Assembly: GCA_965364735.1 (NCBI GenBank) | Contig: CBDTYW010000002.1 | Span: 1-40,869 of the forward strand | Source: CBDTYW01 sp965364735 | GTDB lineage: Bacteria > Actinomycetota > Nitriliruptoria > Nitriliruptorales > Nitriliruptoraceae | Reading direction: 5' to 3' | Length of the DNA: 40,869 bases | Program-made: the position numbers and the translations under genes | The notes under the pieces: generated by a model | The model's database searches: none | What the model was told of the DNA's origin: nothing | Seen by the model: the letters and a program-made list of their open reading frames with translations, nothing else | In this document: positions 35,029 through 40,869 of the stretch, piece after piece | How the letters are laid out: every line of letters starts with the position of its first letter | Position numbering within the stretch: position 1 is the first letter of the stretch

Positions 35029-36036
35029 TCAGGCGGTGGGCTTGAGTAGGTCAGCGTGTAGACATGCGGTGGGGTGATCCTGTCCGAAGCGGACCTCGAG
35101 GTCCGGGTCGACGGTGAAGCAGTCCTCACGCGTCTTGAAGCAGCGCGTGTTGAAGTTGCAGCCGATCGGCGGGTTCGCGGGGCTTGGGAGATCCCCTTCG
35201 AGGAGGATCCGGTGGCTCCGGGCCTGCTCGCGCACGCTCGGGTCCGGGATCGGGGCCGCGCTGAGAAGTGCCTGCGTGTAGGGGTGCAGCGGGTTCTCGT
35301 AGATGTCGTCCTCGTTGCCGATCTCCACGATGCGGCCGAGGTACATGACGGCGACGCGGTCCGAGATGTGCCGGACGACGGACAGGTCGTGCGCGATGAA
35401 CACGTACGACAGGCCGAACTCCTGCTGGATCTCGAGCAGCAGGTTCACGACCTGGGCCTGGACCGACACGTCGAGCGCGGAGACGGGCTCGTCGCAGATG
35501 ATGATCCGCGGCTTGAGCGCGAGCGCCCGAGCGATCCCGATGCGTTGGCGCTGCCCGCCCGAGAACTGGTGCGGGTAGCGGTTGAGGTGGTCAGGGTTCA
35601 GGCCGACCCTGGCGAGCAGGTCGCGAGCCTCGTCGCGCCACTTGGCCTTCGGGACGACGTCCTTGTGGATGGCCCAGGCCTCGGTGATGATGTCACCAAC
35701 GGTCATGCGGGGGTTCAAGGAGACGTACGGGTCCTGGTAGACGATCTGGATGTCGCGGCGGAGCTTGCGCAGCTCGGACTTGTCGAGCGCGAAGATGTCG
35801 CGGCCCTCGTACCAGGCCTCGCCCGCCGTGGCGGCGTGGAGCCGCAGGAGCGTCCGGGCAACGGTGGACTTGCCGCAGCCGGACTCGCCGACCAGGCCGA
35901 GGGTCTCGCCTTCGTAGAGGTCGAAGGACACGCCGTCCACGGCCCGGACCTGCCCGACGGTCTTCTGCAGGACGATTCCCTGCGTGATCGGGAAGTGCTT
36001 GACGAGGTTCTTGACGCGCAGAATGGGCTCGGTCAC
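35029..36036 (-). CDS. oppF: Oligopeptide/dipeptide ABC transporter ATP-binding protein (OppF/DppF type)
   Basis: 335 residues from GTG 36036, preceded by AGGAGGT six bases upstream; it overlaps the oppD-like stop (GTGA). Walker A GESGCGKST (50-58), signature FSGGQRQRIGIA, Walker B IICDEPVSALD, H-loop AHD, and the C-terminal oligo_HPY region with the four-cysteine pattern of the family (CNFNTRC ... C ... C). Supplies ATP-driven uptake of peptides with the partner ATPase. Gene symbol is by family analogy; the transported substrate is not known. The long frame to 36156 is rejected. Confidence 0.95.
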   Translation of the reverse strand: MTEPILRVKNLVKHFPITQGIVLQKTVGQVRAVDGVSFDLYEGETLGLVGESGCGKSTVARTLLRLHAATAGEAWYEGRDIFALDKSELRKLRRDIQIVYQDPYVSLNPRMTVGDIITEAWAIHKDVVPKAKWRDEARDLLARVGLNPDHLNRYPHQFSGGQRQRIGIARALALKPRIIICDEPVSALDVSVQAQVVNLLLEIQQEFGLSYVFIAHDLSVVRHISDRVAVMYLGRIVEIGNEDDIYENPLHPYTQALLSAAPIPDPSVREQARSHRILLEGDLPSPANPPIGCNFNTRCFKTREDCFTVDPDLEVRFGQDHPTACLHADLLKPTA

Positions 36037-37061
36037 GATCCGACCTCCTCGGTGTAGAAGCAGGCAGACTTGTGCCCGGGACCCACGTCGATCAGCGGCG
36101 GGACCTCCGTGTGGCAGCGGTCTCGGACGTAGTTGCACCGCGGGTTGAAGGCGCATCCTGACGGGAGGTTCAGCAGGTCCGGCGGTGAGCCCTGGATCGG
36201 GTTGAGCACGCCCTGTCGGATGTCGACCCGCGGGATCGAGCGCAGCAAGCCCTCGGTGTAGGGGTGCTTCGGCTGGTGGTAGATCGTGTCAATCTCGGAG
36301 GTCTCGACCTCACGACCCGCGTACATCACGACCACCCGGTCGGCGACCTCGGCGACGACGGCCAGGTCGTGGGTGATGAGGACCATCCCCATGCCCGTGT
36401 CCTCCTGGAGCTCCTTGAGCAGATCCATGATCTGTGCCTGGACCGTCACGTCGAGCGCGGTCGTCGGCTCGTCGGCGATGATGATCTCCGGGTCCAGCGC
36501 CATCGCCATCGCGATCATCGCCCGCTGGCGCATCCCGCCCGAGAACTCGTGCGGGTACTGATCGACGCGCGTTCGCGCCTCCGGGATCTTGACGCGGTCG
36601 AGCAGCTCGATCGCCGCCGCCCGAGCCTGGGTCTTGCTGGTCCCGTTGTGCTGGCGAAACAGCTCGCCGATCTGCCAGCCCACGGTGAACACGGGATTCA
36701 GGGCGGTCAGCGCGTCCTGGAAGATCATCGCGATCCGGGGGCCGCGCATCACGCGACGGACCTCCTCGGACTGCTTGAGCAGGTCCACGCCGCGGAACTT
36801 CACCGTGCCTGCGGTGATGAACCCCGGCGGGGTGTCGATGATGCCCATGACCGCCTGGGCGGACACCGACTTGCCGGAGCCCGACTCGCCGAGGATCGCG
36901 ACGGTCTCCCCCGCGTCCAGCGAGTAGCTGAGGCCGTTCACGGCTCGGACGATGCCGTCCGTGGTGCGGAACTCGACGTTGAGGTTGTCAACCGCGAGCA
37001 GCGGGGCGTTCGGGTCCAACGGCGTGTTGCCGAGCATGGGTGAAGCGGTGGTCTGCGACAT
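36033..37061 (-). CDS. oppD: Oligopeptide/dipeptide ABC transporter ATP-binding protein (OppD/DppD type)
   Basis: 342 residues from ATG 37061 (GGAG seven bases upstream). Walker A GESGSGKS (58-65), signature FSGGMRQRAMIA, Walker B IIIADEPTTALD, H-loop THD, and a C-terminal Cys-rich oligo_HPY segment (CAFNPRCNYVRDRC). It pairs with the OppF-type protein encoded immediately downstream, forming the heterodimeric ATPase of the importer. Confidence 0.95.
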   Translation of the reverse strand: MSQTTASPMLGNTPLDPNAPLLAVDNLNVEFRTTDGIVRAVNGLSYSLDAGETVAILGESGSGKSVSAQAVMGIIDTPPGFITAGTVKFRGVDLLKQSEEVRRVMRGPRIAMIFQDALTALNPVFTVGWQIGELFRQHNGTSKTQARAAAIELLDRVKIPEARTRVDQYPHEFSGGMRQRAMIAMAMALDPEIIIADEPTTALDVTVQAQIMDLLKELQEDTGMGMVLITHDLAVVAEVADRVVVMYAGREVETSEIDTIYHQPKHPYTEGLLRSIPRVDIRQGVLNPIQGSPPDLLNLPSGCAFNPRCNYVRDRCHTEVPPLIDVGPGHKSACFYTEEVGS

Positions 37062-37080
37062 GGGCACTCCAGCGAGACGA

Positions 37081-38055
37081 TCAGCGAAGCTTCGGGTCAA
37101 GGGCATCGCGCAGCGCATCACCCATCAGGATGAAGCTCAGCACGGTCATCGACAGGAACAGGCCGGGGAAGAACAGCAGGTGGGGTGCCTGGCCGATCCT
37201 GCGCTGTGCGGTCGTGATGGCGATGCCCCACGAGATCGACGGTGCCTGGAGCCCGATGTTCAGGAACGTCAACGTTGCCTCGGCAGCGATGACGACACCG
37301 ATGTTGATCGTGGCGACGACGATGACCGGAGCGATGGCGTTCGGCAAGATGTGCTTCAGGATGATCCTGCCGTCGCTCGCTCCGAGGGTGCGAGCCGCAT
37401 CCACGAAGTCGGCCTCGCGCAGGGAGATGACCTGGGACCGGACCAATCTGGTCATGGTGGTCCATCCGAGGAGGACCAGCACGGAGACGACGGCGATCAG
37501 CGGGCGACCCCCGAACCGTGTCGTGTACGCGGTGAGCATCACCAGCGCGAAGAGCAGGAGCGGGATGCCGAGCACCACGTCGGTGACGCGTGAGATCAGG
37601 CTGTCGACCCAGCCTCCGTAATAGCCGGCGAGGGAACCGAGGAACAGCGAGATGAGGAAGGCGAAGCCAGTGACCGCGAGGCCGATCACCATCGACACGC
37701 GTGCTCCGTAGATCATCCGCGCGTAGTAGTCGCAGCCCTGGAGGTCGTAGCCGAAGATCGCCGGGTCAATGCCGTCCGGGGTGGTGGCGATGAACGACGG
37801 CCGGACCAGCGCACGCTGCGCGAGGCACTGGTTCGGGTCGACGTCCGTGAAGAGCCCCGGGAAGGCCGCCACCACGCTGAGCAGCGCGATGATCGCCAAC
37901 GGGACCATGAACGTCGGCCGACCCTTGAGCTCACGCCACGCGTCAGCCCACAGACCCGCTTCGCGGTCCTTGGGAGGAGCGACGCCGGTGTTCGTCGGGG
38001 GCGGACCTCCCGGCAGCTCCGGGTCGTGGCGCTCCGTCTGCTGCAGGTCACTCAT
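37081..38055 (-). CDS. oppC: Peptide ABC transporter permease (OppC/DppC type)
   Basis: 324 residues, N-terminal cytosolic tail of ~45 residues then six membrane helices. The EAA loop for coupling with the ATPase is EADFVDAARTLGASDGRIIL followed by KHILPNAIAP. OppC_N-type segment FMVPLAIIALLSVVAAFPGL is present. The ATG at 38055 overlaps the oppB-like stop by eight bases (translational coupling). Between TM1 and TM2 is a ~60-residue external loop with two Cys (QCLAQ ... GCDYYA) that could form a disulfide. Confidence 0.95.
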   Translation of the reverse strand: MSDLQQTERHDPELPGGPPPTNTGVAPPKDREAGLWADAWRELKGRPTFMVPLAIIALLSVVAAFPGLFTDVDPNQCLAQRALVRPSFIATTPDGIDPAIFGYDLQGCDYYARMIYGARVSMVIGLAVTGFAFLISLFLGSLAGYYGGWVDSLISRVTDVVLGIPLLLFALVMLTAYTTRFGGRPLIAVVSVLVLLGWTTMTRLVRSQVISLREADFVDAARTLGASDGRIILKHILPNAIAPVIVVATINIGVVIAAEATLTFLNIGLQAPSISWGIAITTAQRRIGQAPHLLFFPGLFLSMTVLSFILMGDALRDALDPKLR

Positions 38056-38977
38056 AGCGGATCCTCGGGTCGAGCACGGCGTAGAGGACGTCGACGACCA
38101 GGCTGGCCACCATGTAGACGACGACGAGGAAGGTGACGATGCCGACGACAACCGCGCCCTCCTGCCCGCCGATGGCGTCGAAGACGGCTCGGCCGATGCC
38201 GGGGACGTTGAAGATGCCCTCCGTCACGATCGCGCCGCCCATCAGCGAGCCGATGTCGATCGCGAGGTAGGTCACCACGGGGATCATCGAGTTGCGCAGC
38301 GTGTGCACGCCGATGATCCGCGACTTCTTGAGGCCCTTCGCCTTCGCGGTGCGGACGTAGTCCGCCCGGAGGTTCTCCGCGAGCGAGGTCCGGGTGAGCC
38401 GAGCGATGTAGGCCAGCGAGGTGGCCGCGAGCACATACGCCGGCATGATCAACGACAGCATCGGCTGGTTGGGGCTGTAGGACAGCGGCAGGAGATCGAG
38501 GTTGACGCCGACGACGATCTGGTTCATCAGCCCGAAGACGAAGATCGGGATCGAGATGATCGCGACGGTCGAGATGCTGACGAGCGCGTCGACGAAGGAC
38601 TGGCGCTTGATGCCGGCGAGCACCCCGGCGGTGATGCCGAAGACGACCTCGAAGACGAACGCGAGCGCTGCCAGACGAGCCGTGATCGGGAGCCGCTGAC
38701 CGATGATGTCGGAGACGCCACGGCCGTTGAAGTTGGTCCCGAGATCCTGGTTGACGATCAGGTTGCCCATGTACTTGGCGTACTGGATGACGAGCGGGTC
38801 GTCGAGGTTGAAGTCTGCGCGGAGCTGGGCCTGGAGCGCCGCGTCACAGGCTCGCTCGCCACAGAGCGCCCGGATCGGGTCGCCCGAGAGCGCGAACACC
38901 AGGGCGTAGATGACGAAGGTGGCGATGAAGAACACCGGCACGAAGATCAAGAGTCGTCTGACGATGTACCGGCCCAT
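38048..38977 (-). CDS. oppB: Peptide ABC transporter permease (OppB/DppB type)
   Basis: 309 residues with six membrane helices. OppB N-terminus MGRYIVRRLLIFVPVFF, EAA loop RADYVRTAKAKGLKKSRIIG then HTLRNSMIPV, and the conserved end GIVTFLVVVYMVASLVVDVL. ATG preceded by GAGGAGGT. A Cys pair (ALCGERACD) in the first external loop is seen in many actinobacterial homologues. The binding-protein gene ends 158 bases upstream, separated by a stem-loop. Confidence 0.95.
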   Translation of the reverse strand: MGRYIVRRLLIFVPVFFIATFVIYALVFALSGDPIRALCGERACDAALQAQLRADFNLDDPLVIQYAKYMGNLIVNQDLGTNFNGRGVSDIIGQRLPITARLAALAFVFEVVFGITAGVLAGIKRQSFVDALVSISTVAIISIPIFVFGLMNQIVVGVNLDLLPLSYSPNQPMLSLIMPAYVLAATSLAYIARLTRTSLAENLRADYVRTAKAKGLKKSRIIGVHTLRNSMIPVVTYLAIDIGSLMGGAIVTEGIFNVPGIGRAVFDAIGGQEGAVVVGIVTFLVVVYMVASLVVDVLYAVLDPRIRYE

Positions 38978-39100
38978 ACGCCGACCTCCTCATTGCTTGT
39001 CGCCGCGACCCCGTGGACCGCTCACATTCCCGCGGCAGCCTACGTGGCGAGACGTCCTGACACACGGCAGAACAACCGTTTCCGGACAACTTCTCAGGGA

Positions 39101-39126
39101 CACGCGTCGGGCCGCCCCGAAGCGTG
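39101..39126 (-). other. Intercistronic stem-loop after the binding-protein gene
   Basis: On the minus strand CACGC-T-TCGGG-GCGG-CCCGA-C-GCGTG forms an 11-position stem with a single T/C mismatch, ten bases beyond the stop codon. Without a T-tract and with the permease genes downstream, it fits a 3'-end stabiliser or partial attenuator that yields more binding protein than permease, as known for other binding-protein-dependent importers. Confidence 0.6.
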
Positions 39127-39135
39127 GAGATGGAA

Positions 39136-40776
39136 TCAGCTGGTGCGGCTGATACCGGTGTAGTTGATCTGCGAGAACGCGGTGACGTAGAGACCGTCAA
39201 CGTTGTCGCTGGAGGCGTACTGGTTCAGCCCGAAGAACATCGGGATGACCGGCAGCTCCTCGCAGAGGATGTCCTCAGCCTGCTGGAAGAACGGGATGGC
39301 CGTCTCCAGCGAGGTGGCGTTGTTGCCCTCAGCCACCTTGGCGTCGAAGTCCGCGTTGTCGAAGAACGACGCGTTCGAGCCGTTCGGCGCCTTGTTGTAG
39401 GACGCGAACATGGGCTCGGTGTAGTTCTGCGGGTGCGGGTAGTCCATGCCCCAGCCGAGACGGAACGGCCCGGTCAGGCTGCCCGAGTCGATCACGGGCA
39501 GGTAGTCCGCGAACTGCAGCGTCTGGAACTCGAACTGGTCGGCGGAGACACCGAGGTTCTCGACCCACTGGTTCTGGACGAAGGACACCCAGTCGTCGTG
39601 ACCGGCGCCGGAGTTGAACCACATCTCGATCTTGCCGTCGTACCCGCCAGCGGCGTCCCAGAGGGCCTTGGCCTCCGTGGGGTTGTACGACCAGTTGTCA
39701 CACACCGAAGCGCGGTAGCCCGGGATGACGGGGTTGATCATCGAGAAGGCGGCCTTGCGGTTGCCGTTGAAGATCGGGCCGGAGACGAGGGTCTCCTGGT
39801 CGATCGCCATCGACAGCGCGCGACGGAGGTCCTTGTTCTCGTCTCCTGCGAGCCACTCGACGTACACCGGGAGACCCAGGTAGTTGATCGAGGAGGACGG
39901 GGACTCGCCGAACTTGTCTCCGAAGCGCTCACGTGCCTCGTCGATGCTCTCGCTGGGCAGCGAGTCCATGATGTCGAGGTTGCCAGCGAGCAGGTCGTTG
40001 TACGCGGTCTGCTGGTCGGCGTAGATCTTGAAGGTGAGGCCGGAGATCTGCGCCGCCTCGGAGCCGCCGTATCCGTCGAACTTGACCGTCTTGATCTCGA
40101 CGTCGTGCTGCCACGAGCCGTCCATCATGAACGGACCGTTGCCGATCGGGGCCTCTTCGAACGCCGCGACGTCGTCAAACGCGACCGACGGGAGCGGGTA
40201 GAAGGAGGTGTAGCCGAGCTGGATCGGGAAGGACGGGTCCGCGGCCTTGAGCTCGATCGTGAAGGTCATCTCGTCGACGATCTTCAGACCCTCGAGCGTG
40301 TCGTGCGCGGTGTCGCCCTCGCCGTCAGCGACGAAGCCCATGATCGGCGCGAAGAAGGAGCGGGTCTGCATCGCGTTGTCGGAGTCGGCGGCGAAGTTCC
40401 ACGCGTCGACGAACGAGGCAGCGGTGACCTTCTCGCCGTTGTGGAAGGTCCAGCCGTCAGCAACCTTGACCGTGTAGGTCTGGTTGTCGTCGGTCGAGAT
40501 GTCCTCGGCGACCTGGTTGAAGGCCTCGGTGGTCTCGGCGTCGTAGTCGACAAGGCCCTTGAAGAGCGCGCTCAGAACCGCGCTGCCCTCGGACTCGTTG
40601 GAGTTCTGCGGGACGAGGTGCTCCGGCTCCGTGACGTAGGTGCTCAGCGGAGCAGCGTTCTCGACGGGCGTCTCGCTGCCCTCGGTGCCGGGGTCGGTGG
40701 TGTCGCCGCAAGCCGCTGCGAGAACCGCGATGGCTGCGGTGGCTGCGAACATGCGCGTGAGCTTGTTGCGCTGCAC
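39136..40776 (-). CDS. oppA: Peptide ABC transporter substrate-binding lipoprotein (OppA/DppA type)
   Basis: 546 residues. GTG start with AGGAG six bases upstream. Lipoprotein signal peptide MQRNKLTRMFAATAAIAVLA with lipobox LAAAC (Cys23). SBP_bac_5 landmarks: EPEHLVPQNSNESEG, LFKGLVDYDAETTE, VKVADGWTFHNGEKVTAASF then VDAWNF, and the C-terminal region VIPMFFGLNQYASSD. It captures peptides outside the membrane and hands them to OppBC. First gene of the operon and, judging by the intercistronic hairpin, probably the most highly expressed. Promoter lies in the ~90 bases before the right edge. Confidence 0.95.
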   Translation of the reverse strand: MQRNKLTRMFAATAAIAVLAAACGDTTDPGTEGSETPVENAAPLSTYVTEPEHLVPQNSNESEGSAVLSALFKGLVDYDAETTEAFNQVAEDISTDDNQTYTVKVADGWTFHNGEKVTAASFVDAWNFAADSDNAMQTRSFFAPIMGFVADGEGDTAHDTLEGLKIVDEMTFTIELKAADPSFPIQLGYTSFYPLPSVAFDDVAAFEEAPIGNGPFMMDGSWQHDVEIKTVKFDGYGGSEAAQISGLTFKIYADQQTAYNDLLAGNLDIMDSLPSESIDEARERFGDKFGESPSSSINYLGLPVYVEWLAGDENKDLRRALSMAIDQETLVSGPIFNGNRKAAFSMINPVIPGYRASVCDNWSYNPTEAKALWDAAGGYDGKIEMWFNSGAGHDDWVSFVQNQWVENLGVSADQFEFQTLQFADYLPVIDSGSLTGPFRLGWGMDYPHPQNYTEPMFASYNKAPNGSNASFFDNADFDAKVAEGNNATSLETAIPFFQQAEDILCEELPVIPMFFGLNQYASSDNVDGLYVTAFSQINYTGISRTS

Positions 40777-40810
40777 GGGTGTCTCCTGATCGTGTGTGGT
40801 GTGGTCACGA

Positions 40811-40838
40811 CGAGCGCCCCAAGAAGGGGGCGTGCTCG
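40811..40838 (-). promoter_or_regulatory. Stem-loop in the leader region of the oligopeptide transporter operon
   Basis: The minus strand reads CGAG-CA-CGCCCC-CTTCTT-GGGGCG-CTCG: a 10-bp stem with a 2-base bulge and a 6-base loop, about 35 bases before the oppA start codon. It may be a leader structure or the terminator of a gene beyond the window; the edge prevents a decision. Confidence 0.4.
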
Positions 40839-40869
40839 CCTGTCTGTCCGGCTTGCGGTTCCGTCGCCC

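Overview
The window is a high-GC, gene-dense chromosomal segment with no gene-free gap above about 230 bp and no sign of phage, insertion sequences or CRISPR. Protein families point to an actinobacterium in the broad sense: HemQ (coproheme decarboxylase), NucS/EndoMS mismatch endonuclease, DUF1990 and DUF2804 proteins, a FadD15-like acyl-CoA ligase, BlaI plus an M56 peptidase, and a phosphodiester glycosidase carrying cell-wall-binding (CWB2) repeats. That last architecture is what I would expect in deep actinobacterial lineages such as Nitriliruptoria or Acidimicrobiia; this placement is inference from gene content only.

Left part (1-8.7 kb): a surface glycosidase cut by the window edge, then hemQ, a compact acyl-CoA synthetase and a Nudix hydrolase on the plus strand. 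Facing them on the minus strand is nucS - DUF2804 - potassium channel (overlapping genes). An EamA-type exporter (minus) and an Lrp/AsnC regulator (plus) diverge from one short promoter region, a typical regulator/target pair.

Middle (9.3-28.6 kb): a minus-strand three-gene lipid module with 4-base overlaps (PlsC-like acyltransferase, CREST/ceramidase-like membrane hydrolase, UPF0104 flippase-like protein). Then come ychF, an SRPBCC protein diverging from two coupled DUF1990 proteins, a HAD phosphatase, an ABC1 kinase, a long-chain fatty acid-CoA ligase, a crotonase, aminopeptidase N, a DUF3179 lipoprotein, a lipoyl-ligase-fold protein coupled to a second crotonase, two tandem paralogous two-helix membrane proteins of unknown function, and an orphan soluble PAS/GAF-type histidine kinase.

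Right part (28.6-40.9 kb) reads entirely on the minus strand. In transcription order it holds an oligopeptide ABC transporter operon (binding protein, two permeases, two ATPases), tpiA, blaI - M56 peptidase, secG, two further peptide-binding lipoproteins without permeases, and a tRNA-Leu(GAG). The tpiA - secG - tRNA-Leu(GAG) order is an old conserved linkage; here it is split twice, by the blaI/M56 pair and by the two binding proteins. The first of those two lipoproteins has no ATG, GTG or TTG that would keep its signal peptide and appears to start at a CTG overlapping the secG stop codon.

The least explained items are the tandem FYR-x5-WxP membrane proteins in front of the histidine kinase, the lipid operon, and the split tpiA/secG/tRNA block.
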